Shown here piece by piece: positions 1 through 8,374 of a stretch of DNA of 64,000 nt (position 1 is its first letter; each line of letters begins with the position of its first letter). Source of the stretch: DASSKK01 sp035690495 (lineage in GTDB: Bacteria > Actinomycetota > Actinomycetes > Propionibacteriales > Nocardioidaceae); contig DASSKK010000074.1 of assembly GCA_035690495.1 (NCBI GenBank), positions 32,560 to 96,559 on the forward strand, in the 5' to 3' direction. The translations under genes were made by a program, and so were the position numbers. The notes beneath the pieces are model-generated. The model saw only the letters and a list, made by a program, of their open reading frames with translations. It had not been told where the DNA came from and did no database searches.

Positions 1-384
1 CGTGGGCCGGACCCGCCAGCCGGAGTCCCGGAAGTGACGCTTGATCTCGCCGGTGATCGTGGGCACGGCGTACCCGAGGAAGTCGCCGCGGGCGGGGTCG
101 AAAGCGCGCACGGCCTTGACCAGCCCCAGATAGGCGACCTGGCGGAGGTCTTCGTCGCTGACCCCGTGGCCGCGGTAGCGGCGCGCGCAGTTCTCCGCCA
201 CACGCATGTTGAGCACGACGATCCGGTCACGCAGTCGCGCGGCGTCGTGAGGCCCGACGCCTGCCGCGATCCGGGCGAACAGCCGCGCGGTCGCGTCGGG
301 TGGGTCGGCAGGCGCGCCGCGCCTGGATACGCGGAGCGTGCGCCGGGAGGCCACTCGCGGTGCTGGGGCGACAGAAATCGGCAA
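1..384 (-). CDS. RNA polymerase sigma factor, SigB/SigF family (5' part, cut by window edge)
   Basis: The visible product is the N-terminal 128 codons of a group 3 sigma-70 factor; the rest lies beyond base 1. Region 2 is clear: the helix with VVLNMRVAENCARRYRG, then DLRQVAYLGLVKAVRAFDP, and the family signature GEIKRHFRDSGWRVRPT at the cut end. This wording is typical of general-stress sigma factors, and it resembles the complete SigF-like gene at 33.9 kb, so this would be a second member. The start is uncertain: a TTG at 384 has GAGGA four bases upstream, while an in-frame GTG at 354 has no clear Shine-Dalgarno site. No anti-sigma gene is visible beside it; one could lie outside the window. 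Confidence 0.85.
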   Translation of the reverse strand, partial: MPISVAPAPRVASRRTLRVSRRGAPADPPDATARLFARIAAGVGPHDAARLRDRIVVLNMRVAENCARRYRGHGVSDEDLRQVAYLGLVKAVRAFDPARGDFLGYAVPTITGEIKRHFRDSGWRVRPT

Positions 385-577
385 TCAGTCCTCGAGTGAG
401 TGGGGCGGGGCCGGTAGCAAAAGACCTCACTTACCGCTCTACCACTCGGCTCCGAGGCTCACAAATCCGGCCCGCCACGCCGCCGCGATCGTGTCCCAAA
501 CGTTGCGCTGGACGCACCGATGTCGGTACGCCGTGCCGGGCGGCATGGGGGCGCGCGGGGCCGGGTACCCAGACCCG

Positions 578-754
578 ATGCGGCGCAAGCACGTGTACTT
601 CACGATGATGGGCATCTGCGTGCTGCTGATCGTGCTCGCCTGGAACGTGGTCCGGCTCTACTCGACGACCGCCGCGGTGGTGATGAGCGTGGTCGCGATG
701 CTGATCCCGCCCAGTGCGGTGATCATCGCCAACTGGGGCGGCCACGGCGGCTGA
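578..754 (+). CDS. small DUF3099-like membrane protein
   Basis: A 58-residue protein starting MRRKHVYFTMMG, with two hydrophobic stretches (about residues 9-27 and 31-50) joined by VVRLYSTTAAV and ending IIANWGGHGG. Pattern and length fit the actinobacterial DUF3099 family, small two-helix inner-membrane proteins of unknown function (family recognised from memory). An in-frame ATG at 545 would add eleven residues; neither start has a strong ribosome-binding site. It lies divergent from the sigma gene on its left and convergent with the oxidoreductase on its right. No function can be read from the sequence. Confidence 0.6.
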   Translation: MRRKHVYFTMMGICVLLIVLAWNVVRLYSTTAAVVMSVVAMLIPPSAVIIANWGGHGG

Positions 755-847
755 GCGCGGACTGGCGTAGCCGTCCAGCTCTGGTCTTGTCCGGTCCTTG
801 CTGCTCAGCGCGTCCTTCTCCGGCCGCGGCTCCTGGCTAGGTTCCGC

Positions 848-2338
848 TCAGATGCCCGCCGCGTTGGCGTAGTACTGCTGGTCCTCGCGCCACCCCCCCA
901 TGCCCATCCCGATTCCGGAGACGTCCTCGACGTACTCGATGGCCGCGATCCATTTGACCATCTTGAAGCCGAGCTGGGTCTCGATGCGCAGTCGCAGCGG
1001 TGCACCGTGCTCGAGCGGCAGCGGCGCGCCGTTCATGTCCAGTGCGAGGATGGTCTGCGGGTTGGTGGCCAGGTAGCGCGGGATGGTCCCGTAGAAGAAG
1101 CCGTAGCGGCCCTCGCCCTCGGTCAGGCCCTTGTCGTCCATCGCGTAGAAGACCACGTGCTTGGCCCGCGGCGAGACCCGGGCAAGCTCGGCGACCCGGC
1201 TCAGCGGGACCCCCGACCACTCGGCGACCGCGGTCCAGCCCTGGATGCAGTTGTGCTTGGTGATCTGCGCCTGCTCGCCGAGCCCACGCAGGTCCGACAG
1301 CGACAGCGACAGCGGCCGCTCCACCAGGCCGCCGACGCTGAGCCGATAGCCGCGGAACTCCTCGGCGGCCAGCGTGTCGTACTCCTGGCTGGTCGGGGGA
1401 TAGCCGTTGACCCGGTGGTACGCCGATATGTCGCGCGGGCGGAACCGCTGCCGGGACGTGAACGTGCGCGAGATCGCGCCCTCGAAGCGGTCCACCATGA
1501 AGCCGAGCATCCGCTGGGTTGCCCGCCGGTAGCGAAGCGAGACGACCGTGATCACCGTGTGGAATACCAGGATCGCGAAGATCCCGAGCAGCCCGACCGC
1601 CAAGGCGAGGGTGCGGTCGGCGTCGTCGCTGCCCAGCACGATCGCGGCGAACTCCTTCGGCACGCCGTGGATGATCACCATGAACGTGTGCAGGGCGGTG
1701 AACCCCGCGAACGCGCACAGGCCCAGGAAGTGCAGACTGCGTGCGCCCTGCTTGCCGCCGAACAGCTTTCCGTAGCGGGGGAACCGGGCCAGCACCGACG
1801 GCGACATCGCCGCGCCGGTGAGGATCTGCACCGGGGCCAGCACGAAGACCACCAGGAAGTAGGTGAGCTTCTGGGCGGGCTCGAACGGCTCGCCGGGGAT
1901 CTTATCGGGGATCTGGAAGTGCAGGTAGGTGCCGACCGACCGGATCGAGTCGGGGACCAGCGACCAGTGCTCGGGGATCAAGTAGTGCCAGTAGCCGCTG
2001 GCGAAGACCAGCGCGACGTAGACCGCGCCGGTGAGGATCCAGAACTGCACGGTCATGAAGTGCCAGTGCCGGCCGAGGCCCAGGTTCTTCCTGCCCGGCA
2101 GGGCCAGCACCGGGCTCCAGGCCACCTCCTCGTCCAGCGAGGTCCAGCTCTTGCGTGAGTCGGCGCCGTACATCTTCTTCGACAACCGCAGCCACTCCCG
2201 GCCGGGCGGGCAGTCGTCGTGCCAGTACAGCTTCGGGAACGACGAGAGCACCTCGAGGCCGGAGCGGGCGAGCAACAGCAGGAAGAAGATGTTGAGGAAG
2301 TGGGTCACGACGATCCACCACGGAAAGAACTCGACCAT
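848..2338 (-). CDS. cytochrome b561-type membrane domain fused to sulfite-oxidase-like molybdopterin domain
   Basis: A 496-residue predicted redox enzyme. Residues 1-270 hold about five membrane helices (near 7-27, 93-113, 157-178, 204-225, 244-265) with histidines suited to haem b, as in thiosulfate-reductase-type b561 subunits. Residues 300-490 form an oxidoreductase molybdopterin-binding domain; the motif KHNCIQGW puts Cys364 at the position that binds molybdenum in the sulfite oxidase/YedY fold. The fusion suggests electron exchange between a quinone pool and a Mo centre. No Tat signal peptide is seen; export through the membrane domain is inferred. ATG 2338 follows AGAGG at good spacing. 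The substrate is unknown. Confidence 0.85.
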   Translation of the reverse strand: MVEFFPWWIVVTHFLNIFFLLLLARSGLEVLSSFPKLYWHDDCPPGREWLRLSKKMYGADSRKSWTSLDEEVAWSPVLALPGRKNLGLGRHWHFMTVQFWILTGAVYVALVFASGYWHYLIPEHWSLVPDSIRSVGTYLHFQIPDKIPGEPFEPAQKLTYFLVVFVLAPVQILTGAAMSPSVLARFPRYGKLFGGKQGARSLHFLGLCAFAGFTALHTFMVIIHGVPKEFAAIVLGSDDADRTLALAVGLLGIFAILVFHTVITVVSLRYRRATQRMLGFMVDRFEGAISRTFTSRQRFRPRDISAYHRVNGYPPTSQEYDTLAAEEFRGYRLSVGGLVERPLSLSLSDLRGLGEQAQITKHNCIQGWTAVAEWSGVPLSRVAELARVSPRAKHVVFYAMDDKGLTEGEGRYGFFYGTIPRYLATNPQTILALDMNGAPLPLEHGAPLRLRIETQLGFKMVKWIAAIEYVEDVSGIGMGMGGWREDQQYYANAAGI

Positions 2339-2665
2339 GGACCGCCTCTCGATCACGGTGCTGGTGGCAGCCTCTGTGGGACACGCCGGCAGTACCCGCG
2401 GGTCGGTCCTGCAAACTCTGATCGCCGCGGGATCAGGCCGGCCGGTCGAGGATCCGCCGCTCCCGGGTGGTGAGGCTGCCGGTGACGGTGCACAGCAGCA
2501 CTCGTGCCTCCGCGGCGGCGAAGCCGGTCGCTCGTCGGGGATCAGCTCGCCGATCGTGCCGACGTCTGTTTGTGCCAACCGGGTGCGGGTACTTCGCGAA
2601 CACCACCCGACCCCCCCGCGACACACGTCCGTGCCGGGCAGACCGGTTCAGCCCAGGAGGATCCT
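2339..2665. other. divergent intergenic region (327 bp)
   Basis: This gap separates the Mo oxidoreductase (leftward) from the GH15 operon (rightward). Open frames cross it on both strands, but their translations are Arg/Pro-rich and match no family I recognise, so no gene is called. It holds the stress-type promoter at 2568-2592 and the GH15 ribosome-binding site CAGGAGG at 2654-2660. I see no repeat or terminator. Confidence 0.6.
2568..2592 (+). promoter_or_regulatory. candidate SigF/SigB-type promoter
   Basis: GTTT (2568-2571), a 15-base spacer, then GGGTAC (2587-2592). This matches the actinobacterial general-stress sigma consensus GTTT-N15/16-GGGTA(T/C). It lies 73 bases upstream of the GH15 start codon and would drive the long overlapping unit that runs to 10186. 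The consensus match is seen; its use by SigF or by the sigma factor at the window edge is inferred. Confidence 0.6.
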
Positions 2666-4540
2666 GTGACGAGTTCAGCCCAGCAGACCGTCGAGCACGC
2701 ATCGGACCGAACGTCCGGTCAGCGTACCGACGGATGGGTGTTGCTGCGCGACTATGCCCTGCTGGGCGACATGGGTGCGGCCGCCCTGGTGGCCTCCGAT
2801 GGTGCCATCGACTGGTTCGCCGCCCCCGCGATCGACTCGCCGCCGCTGTGCGCCGCCCTGCTGGACCCGCCGCACGGGGGGTCGATCTCGTTGTCGCCGT
2901 CCGTCCCGTTCCGGGTCACCCGCCGCTACCGGGACGACAGCCTGGTGCTGGAGACCACCTTCAGCACCGACGAGGGCGAGGTGAGGGTGACCGACGCGCT
3001 CGACCGCGGTGACTCGGGGCGGTTGCCGTGGACCGAGCTGGCTCGCCGGGTCGACGCGGTCGCCGGTGCCGTGCCGATGACCTGGTCGGTCCGGCCGGGC
3101 CACCGGCTCGGCACGGACCGACCCTGGTGCTTCGAGCGGGACGGGGTGGCGGGGATCGTGGCCGGGGACCAGCAGTTGGCGGTGGTGGCCGACCGGATCG
3201 GTGCACCCCGCATCGGTCCTCACGGAGTGCATGGCGAGTTCGTCGCCGAGCAGGGCTCCTGCGGCCTGCTGGCGGTCGTGGCCGCGGCGGCAGGCCCGGT
3301 CTTCGTCCCCGACTCCGCCGACGTGTTCGATCGGATCGACCGGACCGCCGAGGACTGGCGCCGCTGGAGCGAGCGGATCGAGACCGACGTGGCCAGGCGC
3401 GACCTGGTGGTCCGCTCCGCGCTGACGATCAAGGCGCTCACCTCGGACCGGACCGGCGCGATCGCCGGCGCGGCCACCACGTCGCTGCCCGAGAAGCTGG
3501 GTGGCAAGCGGAACTTCGACTACCGGTACTCCTGGATCCGGGACTCCTCGTTCGCGGTGGACGCGATGAGCCGGCTCGGTCTCAGCGAGGAGGTGCACGG
3601 CTCGGTGTCGTGGCTGGTCGCCGCCGCTAGCCAGCAGGTCCCCGACCTGCGGACGTTCTACGCGCTCGACGGGTCGGTGGCGGGCGCGCAGATGAGCCAG
3701 GTGGACGCGCCGGGATATAGGGACTCGCGGCCGGTGCACGTGGGGAACGCGGCCGCGTCCCAGACCCAGCTCGGCTGCTTCGGCGACCTGCTCGACGCGC
3801 TCTGGGGGCACGTGCAGTCCGGGGGGCAGCTGGACGATTCCACTGCGGCGCTGGTGTGCGCGATGGCCGACCGGACCTGCCAGCTGTGGCGGCAGCCGGA
3901 CGCCGGGCTGTGGGAGCTCGGCGACCAGCAGCACTACACGATCTCCAAGATCGGGTGCTGGGTCGCGCTCGACCGTGCGCTGCGGATGGCCGATGCCGGA
4001 CAGCTGGTCAGCACGCACCTGGATCGCTGGCGGGCCGAGCGCGAGGAGATCCGGCACTTCGTCGACGCCGAGTGCTGGTCGCAGGTCAAGGGCGCCTACA
4101 CGTTCTACGCCGGCACCGACGAGCTCGACGCCGCGGTCCTGCTCGCGGCCCGGACCAGGTTCTGCGAGCCGGACGACGCCCGGCTGGCGAGCACGATCGA
4201 CGCGATCCGCGCCGAGCTGACCGCCGACGGGCCGTTGCTGTTCCGCTACAGCGGCCAGCGGGGCGCCGAGGGGACGTTCACGGCGTGCTCATGCTGGCTG
4301 GTCGAGGCGCTTGCCTACGTCGGCCGGCTCGAGGAGGCCACCGAGCTGTTCGACGGGGTGGCTGCCCGCGCCAACGACGTCGGGCTCTACTCGGAGGAGA
4401 TGGACCCGACGACCGGAGAGCTGCTCGGCAACATCCCCCAGACCCTGTCGCACCTCGCGCTGATCGGAGCCGCGACCGCACTGGTGCGCGAACAACCGCT
4501 CGTGACAACAACCCAGACATCGAGGAGAGGCAGCAGATGA
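2666..4540 (+). CDS. glycoside hydrolase family 15 protein (glucoamylase/trehalase-like)
   Basis: A 624-residue GH15 enzyme of the actinobacterial 'trehalase-like N-terminal domain' type. The N-terminal beta-sandwich begins LLRDYALLGDMGAAALV and contains DGAIDWF; the (alpha/alpha)6 catalytic part shows GGKRNFDYRYSWIRDSS near residues 280-296 and YSEEMDPTTGELLGN near 576-590, where the second catalytic Glu is expected. Such proteins hydrolyse alpha-glucosidic bonds, in several cases trehalose; the substrate here is not determined. There is no signal peptide, so it should be cytosolic. GTG 2666 follows CAGGAGG by five bases. Its stop overlaps the next ATG (ATGA), starting a translationally coupled unit. 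Confidence 0.88.
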   Translation: MTSSAQQTVEHASDRTSGQRTDGWVLLRDYALLGDMGAAALVASDGAIDWFAAPAIDSPPLCAALLDPPHGGSISLSPSVPFRVTRRYRDDSLVLETTFSTDEGEVRVTDALDRGDSGRLPWTELARRVDAVAGAVPMTWSVRPGHRLGTDRPWCFERDGVAGIVAGDQQLAVVADRIGAPRIGPHGVHGEFVAEQGSCGLLAVVAAAAGPVFVPDSADVFDRIDRTAEDWRRWSERIETDVARRDLVVRSALTIKALTSDRTGAIAGAATTSLPEKLGGKRNFDYRYSWIRDSSFAVDAMSRLGLSEEVHGSVSWLVAAASQQVPDLRTFYALDGSVAGAQMSQVDAPGYRDSRPVHVGNAAASQTQLGCFGDLLDALWGHVQSGGQLDDSTAALVCAMADRTCQLWRQPDAGLWELGDQQHYTISKIGCWVALDRALRMADAGQLVSTHLDRWRAEREEIRHFVDAECWSQVKGAYTFYAGTDELDAAVLLAARTRFCEPDDARLASTIDAIRAELTADGPLLFRYSGQRGAEGTFTACSCWLVEALAYVGRLEEATELFDGVAARANDVGLYSEEMDPTTGELLGNIPQTLSHLALIGAATALVREQPLVTTTQTSRRGSR

Positions 4541-5544
4541 CATCGGCACAGACACGCAAGGTAGCGGTGGTGACCGGGGGAACCGCCGGGGTAGGACGAG
4601 CGACCGTCCGGGAGTTCGCGAAGGCCGGCTACGACGTGGCGGTGCTCGCCCGCGGCCGCGCCGGCCTCGACGGGGCGGTGCGCGACGTGCAGGAGGCCGG
4701 TGGTCAGGGCCTGGGCGTGCCCACCGACGTCGCCGACTACGAGGCCGTCCAGGCGGCCGCCGACCGTGTCGAGTCCGAGCTCGGGGAGATCGACGTGTGG
4801 GTCAACGTGGCCTTCGTCGGCTCGCTGGCGTTCTCCTGGGACACCTCGATGGAGGAGTTCCGCCGGATGACCGAGGTCACCTACTACGGGCAGGTGCACG
4901 GCACTCAGGCGGCGCTGCGGCGGATGCGCCCGCGCAACCGGGGCGTGATCGTCAACGTCTGCTCGGCGATGGCCTACCGGTCCATCCCACTGCAGTCGGC
5001 GTACTGCGGCGGTAAGCACGCGGTGGTCGGCTACTCCGAGTCGGTGATGACCGAGCTGGCGCATGAGAAGAGCAAGGTCAAGCTGTGCATGGTGCAGCTG
5101 CCCGGGCTGAACACGCCGCAGTTCAACTGGAACCTGAACAAGATGGGCGGCCACCCGATGCCGGTGCCGCCGATCTTCCAGCCGGACCTGCCGGCCAAGG
5201 CGATCGTGTTCCTCGCCGCCCACCCCCGCCGCAACATGTGGGTCGGCGTGTCGACGGCGTACACGATCCTGGCCGAGCGGGTCGCGCCCAAGCTGCTCGA
5301 CGTCTACCTCGGCCGCACTGGGGTGAAGTCCCAGCAGACCGACGGGGATTCCCCGCGGTGGGGGTCGAACGTGTTCGAGGCCCAAGACGAAGACACCGAC
5401 CGAGGGGCACGCGGCGCGTTCGACGGACAGGCGCACGGCCGCGACCCGCTGTTGTGGGCGTCGATGCACCGCGGGGCGCTGATCGGCGGCCTGCTCGCGT
5501 CGGCGGGGGCGGGTCTGACCGCGGTGGCCCGCGCGCGGCGATGA
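4537..5544 (+). CDS. short-chain dehydrogenase/reductase with C-terminal hydrophobic tail
   Basis: A 335-residue SDR. The Rossmann nucleotide-binding motif TGGTAGVG is at residues 14-21, and the catalytic region has the conserved Ser (NVCSAMAYRSI) and the YxxxK motif as YCGGK near 158-162. It is longer than the usual ~250 residues because of a C-terminal extension ending in a Gly/Ala-rich hydrophobic stretch (LIGGLLASAGAGLTAV), possibly a membrane anchor. The substrate is unknown. It overlaps GH15 by ATGA and the following gene in the same way, so it is probably co-expressed with both. Confidence 0.85.
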   Translation: MTSAQTRKVAVVTGGTAGVGRATVREFAKAGYDVAVLARGRAGLDGAVRDVQEAGGQGLGVPTDVADYEAVQAAADRVESELGEIDVWVNVAFVGSLAFSWDTSMEEFRRMTEVTYYGQVHGTQAALRRMRPRNRGVIVNVCSAMAYRSIPLQSAYCGGKHAVVGYSESVMTELAHEKSKVKLCMVQLPGLNTPQFNWNLNKMGGHPMPVPPIFQPDLPAKAIVFLAAHPRRNMWVGVSTAYTILAERVAPKLLDVYLGRTGVKSQQTDGDSPRWGSNVFEAQDEDTDRGARGAFDGQAHGRDPLLWASMHRGALIGGLLASAGAGLTAVARARR

Positions 5545-5960
5545 CCGAGCAGGCGATGCCGCTGGACGACCGTCGCCTCGACGGGATCGGTGCCCAGCAG
5601 TGCATCGATCGGCTCCGCGCGACATTGATGGGCGGTCGGGGGCCTGGTGCGACGGCGACCGAGCTCGCCGAGCACCAGCACGCGCGCACCGTCGTCGGGG
5701 CGGTGCCCGTGACTCTCGAACGGGAACGGGTGAGTCTGGGTGCCCGTGCAGCGAGGGGGGACACCGGTGCGGATACCACTGCCCGGCGCGCCACCACCGG
5801 CCTCGGCGTGAGTTCGCAGACCGATCGCAGATCCGAACAGGTCAAGCCGCAAGGGGACAGGCCGGTGCTCGCGTCGTTCGCCGTTGGGGTGCTGCTCGGA
5901 GCCGTGGCCGCGACAGTGGCGCGCGGGCGTCGACGATCGCGGACGGCAGAGACGCGATGA
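5541..5960 (+). CDS. hypothetical protein with C-terminal membrane helix
   Basis: A 139-residue protein I do not recognise. Residues 1-108 are hydrophilic and low in recognisable motifs; residues ~110-126 (LASFAVGVLLGAVAATVA) form one membrane helix followed by a basic tail RGRRRSRTAETR. That layout suggests a cytosolic domain tethered to the membrane, or a small assembly factor. It overlaps both neighbours by ATGA, placing it between an SDR and the first Mrp subunit. An ancillary role in the antiporter unit is possible but only inferred from position. Confidence 0.7.
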   Translation: MTEQAMPLDDRRLDGIGAQQCIDRLRATLMGGRGPGATATELAEHQHARTVVGAVPVTLERERVSLGARAARGDTGADTTARRATTGLGVSSQTDRRSEQVKPQGDRPVLASFAVGVLLGAVAATVARGRRRSRTAETR

Positions 5961-6424
5961 GACGCGCAGCCATCCTCTCCGCGGGATCTCTGCCGGTGGG
6001 GTGGGGCGGTTACCTGTTGTTGATGTACCCACCACCGCCACTGGAGTACGCAGTCGGGTTCGTGGTCGCGGCGATCACCTCGGCCACCGTCTACGTCCTC
6101 ATCTCCGTGGCAGGGCCGAACTGGTCCCGGCCGGGAGGAATGGCGCGCGACCTCTCGGTCGTCCCCTGGCAGCTGCTCCGGGGCTACCTGCGGGTCGTCG
6201 CTGCCGGCCTCGCGGTGCACCACGGCCGGGTTCGCGGAGAGTTCCGCCGGGAGCCGGCGCGCGGCATCGGACGCGACGACTCCACGGCTGAGGCGGGCCG
6301 CGCATGGCGCGGCTGGGCGGGCTCGTTGGGCCCGGATCGGATCGTGTGCGGCTTCCCGGACGACGACACAGTGCTGGTGCACGCTCTGGTGTCCGGACCT
6401 GGCCGGGCGGAGGCGGCCAAGTGA
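5957..6424 (+). CDS. mnhE: monovalent cation/proton antiporter subunit E (MrpE/MbhA-like)
   Basis: A 155-residue MnhE-family protein: two N-terminal hydrophobic segments (about residues 6-24 and 30-50), then a cytosolic domain with the typical amphipathic region (MARDLSVVPWQLLRGYLRVV) and a C-terminal part ending DTVLVHALVSG. MrpE is a small structural subunit of the multi-component Na+/H+ antiporter. It opens a block of Mrp genes in the order E, F, G, D', E'-B, C, D, the order of archaeal mbhA-H. Start and stop overlap its neighbours. Confidence 0.85.
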   Translation: MRRAAILSAGSLPVGWGGYLLLMYPPPPLEYAVGFVVAAITSATVYVLISVAGPNWSRPGGMARDLSVVPWQLLRGYLRVVAAGLAVHHGRVRGEFRREPARGIGRDDSTAEAGRAWRGWAGSLGPDRIVCGFPDDDTVLVHALVSGPGRAEAAK

Positions 6425-6678
6425 TCGCCTGGATCGTCGCGGCGGTCGTGCTGTCCGTCACGCTCGTCGCGGTCGGACTCGCGTGTGCGCTGGCGCGAAG
6501 CCATAGTGGCGGGCTGGTCTGGATGCAGATCGCGGGCGTTGTGGCCACGATGCTGCTGCTGGTGCTCGCAGAGCTGATCGGACGATCGATCGCGTTCGAG
6601 GCGCCGTTGGTGTTCGCCCTGATGTCGTTTGTCGGGGTGATGGCGTTCCTGCGGCTGCACGGCCGGAGGCTGCGATGA
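6421..6678 (+). CDS. mnhF: antiporter subunit F (MrpF/MbhB-like)
   Basis: An 85-residue protein with three membrane helices (about residues 3-24, 34-54, 60-78), the normal size and topology of MnhF/MrpF. The GTG start at 6421 overlaps the stop of subunit E (GTGA). In Mrp complexes this small subunit packs beside MrpE and MrpG in the membrane arm. The hydrophobic segment with AELIGRSIAFEAPLVFALMS is typical of the family. Confidence 0.85.
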   Translation: MIAWIVAAVVLSVTLVAVGLACALARSHSGGLVWMQIAGVVATMLLLVLAELIGRSIAFEAPLVFALMSFVGVMAFLRLHGRRLR

Positions 6679-6989
6679 CGATCCGCGACGTAGTGGCGGT
6701 GGTGCTGCTCGGTCTGGCAGTGGTCGGCGTGCTGGCCGCCTGTATCGGTGCGGTGCGCTCCGGGACCGCCTTGGAGGGCCAGCACTTCGTGTCCGCCGCC
6801 GGCACCGTCCCGCCGATTCTGCTCGCCGCCGCCGTCGTGGTCCGGGAGGGCGCGGCCAATGCCTCGGTGCTGGCGATCCTGACTGCTGCGGTGCTCGTGG
6901 CGATGGGGGCCGGCGCGACGGCCGCGTTCGCCCGGGCAGCCACGGGCCAGGAGGGGCCGGAGCAGTCCGAGCAGTCGGTGGACCAGTGA
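6675..6989 (+). CDS. mnhG: antiporter subunit G (MrpG/MbhC-like)
   Basis: A 104-residue protein with three hydrophobic helices (about residues 5-27, 41-60, 64-88) and a short acidic tail, matching MnhG/MrpG. It is called from size, topology, the DVVAVVLLGLAVVGVLAACIG start and its fixed place after subunit F; the typical family phrase RLHAAS is not obvious, so this is slightly weaker than the E and F calls. It overlaps both neighbours (ATGA and GTGA). Confidence 0.75.
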   Translation: MTIRDVVAVVLLGLAVVGVLAACIGAVRSGTALEGQHFVSAAGTVPPILLAAAVVVREGAANASVLAILTAAVLVAMGAGATAAFARAATGQEGPEQSEQSVDQ

Positions 6990-7261
6990 GCGTCGTCGTT
7001 GCGGTGGTGCTGCTCGGCTGTGCCGCGCTGGGCACCGTTGTCGTGCTGGTCCGTGACCCGCTGCGCCAGGCCATGGTCGCCAGCGGCTATGGCGCCGCGT
7101 TGGTCGCCGTCTTCGTGGTGCTGCGCGCACCGGACGTCGCGCTCTCCGCGATCGTGGTGGTCGGTGCCGCCTCGCCGCTGTTGACACTCCTCGCCCTCTC
7201 GCGGATCTCGCTGGATGCCGGCGACGAAGACGACGCGGCTGACGACGAGGCGGTCGGGTGA
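6986..7261 (+). CDS. DUF4040/MbhD-like subunit (equivalent to part of MrpA C-terminus)
   Basis: A 91-residue three-helix membrane protein of the DUF4040 (MbhD) type, with RDPLRQAMVASGYGAALVAVFVVLRAPDVAL, a region normally found in the C-terminal half of the large MrpA subunit or as separate MbhD in membrane-bound hydrogenases. The phrase APDVALSAIVVVGA is close to the conserved 'APDVALTE' element. GTG 6986 overlaps the stop of subunit G. Its presence as a separate gene shows that this complex is split in the Mbh manner. Confidence 0.82.
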   Translation: MSVVVAVVLLGCAALGTVVVLVRDPLRQAMVASGYGAALVAVFVVLRAPDVALSAIVVVGAASPLLTLLALSRISLDAGDEDDAADDEAVG

Positions 7262-8025
7262 GCGCGAGGATGCGGCTGACCGTGTTCGCGGTCGCGGGTG
7301 CCAGCCTTGCGGTGCTGCTGGGCTACGCCGTATTCGGCCTCCCGCCCTTCGGCACCTTCCACGGCCCGTACACGGACTATCTGCTCGCCCATGCGGTCGG
7401 GCAGCGACATGGCACGAACGTCGTCGCCGCGGTCACCTTCGACTACCGCGGGTTCGACACCATGGGGGAGGAGTTCATCTTGTTCTCGGCGGTCTCCGGC
7501 GTCGCCCTGCTGTTGCGCGCCAGCCGGGACAGCGAGTACGAGCGACCGGTCGACGCCCAGCCTGTCGAGTCGCTCACGGCGGTCGGTCTGCTCGCCTCCC
7601 CGGTGTTCGTGGTGGTGGGGCTGTGGCTGGTCGCCCACGGCCCGGTCACGCCCGGTGGCGGCTTCCAGGGCGGGGTGGTGCTGGCGGCGGGCGCCCTGCT
7701 GATCTACATCGCCGGTCAGTACCGAGGCTTCAGGACGGCGACCGACGAGGCGGTCCTCGACGCCGCCGAGAGCGTGGGTGCCGGCGGGTTCATCGTCGTG
7801 GGGCTGGTCGGGATGGGACTCGGCGCCGCGTTCTTGCACAACTTCCTGCCCTACGGCCGGATCGGGCACATCGACTCTTCCGGCGCGACGGCGGTGATCA
7901 ATGCAGCGGTCGGCCTCGAGGTGGCGGCCGCGTTCGTGCTGCTGGTCACCGAGTTCACCGAGGAGGTCACCTCCGCACGGGCGCACCGCAAGCTCCGCGA
8001 CGACGCCGACCGAGAGGGCGCTTGA
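7258..8025 (+). CDS. mnhB: MbhE-MrpB fusion subunit
   Basis: A 255-residue membrane protein joining two parts. Residues 1-90 look like the MbhE element at the extreme C-terminus of MrpA (VVAAVTFDYRGFDTMGEE is the diagnostic phrase). Residues ~100-245 are an MnhB domain, with VGLWLVAHGPVTPGGGFQGG close to the family signature. Archaeal mbhE and mbhF are separate genes; here they are one. GTG 7258 overlaps the preceding stop. The fused subunit would bridge the small subunits and the C/D module. Confidence 0.85.
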   Translation: MSARMRLTVFAVAGASLAVLLGYAVFGLPPFGTFHGPYTDYLLAHAVGQRHGTNVVAAVTFDYRGFDTMGEEFILFSAVSGVALLLRASRDSEYERPVDAQPVESLTAVGLLASPVFVVVGLWLVAHGPVTPGGGFQGGVVLAAGALLIYIAGQYRGFRTATDEAVLDAAESVGAGGFIVVGLVGMGLGAAFLHNFLPYGRIGHIDSSGATAVINAAVGLEVAAAFVLLVTEFTEEVTSARAHRKLRDDADREGA

Positions 8026-8026
8026 G

Positions 8027-8371
8027 ATGAGCTATCTCCCCTACGTCGTGGCCGTGTGGCTCCTGGTCGTCGGCCTTTACGGCGTCGTCACCTCCCGCAA
8101 CCTGGTGCACCTCACCCAGTGCCTGGCGGTGGCGCAGTCCTCGTCGTACCTGCTGTTGCTGGCGATCGGCTTCCGCACGGGCGGGATCGCGCCGGTCTTC
8201 TCGGGTGTGTCGACCGGCCGCAAGGCCGTGGACCCGATCGTGCAAGCCCTGACGCTCACCGACGTCGTGGTCTCGGTGACCATCTCCGGGCTGCTGCTGG
8301 CGATCTCGGTGCAGGTGTTCAAGAGGCATCACTCCCTCGACCCGGCCGCGGGCCGAGAGATGCAGGGCTAG
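8027..8371 (+). CDS. mnhC: antiporter subunit C (MrpC, NuoK-like)
   Basis: A 114-residue three-helix protein of the NuoK/MnhC family. It begins MSYLPYVVAVWLLVVGLYGVVTSRNLV and shows VDPIVQALTLTDVVVS near residues 68-83, close to the family signature 'DPLPQALVLTAIVI'. It starts just after the MrpB-like stop and ends three bases before the next ATG. In Mrp it lies between the NuoL/M/N-like antiporter subunit and the MrpB/E/F/G group and is part of the proton path. Confidence 0.87.
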   Translation: MSYLPYVVAVWLLVVGLYGVVTSRNLVHLTQCLAVAQSSSYLLLLAIGFRTGGIAPVFSGVSTGRKAVDPIVQALTLTDVVVSVTISGLLLAISVQVFKRHHSLDPAAGREMQG

Positions 8372-8374
8372 CAG

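Noticed and set aside
410..465. tRNA-like stretch on the minus strand (GCCTCGGAGCCGAGTGGTAGAGCGG)-type start, described here by its D-arm resemblance GTGGTAGAGCGG
   Set aside because: There is no matching acceptor 3' strand (CCGAGGC) or T-arm downstream, so it cannot fold as a tRNA.
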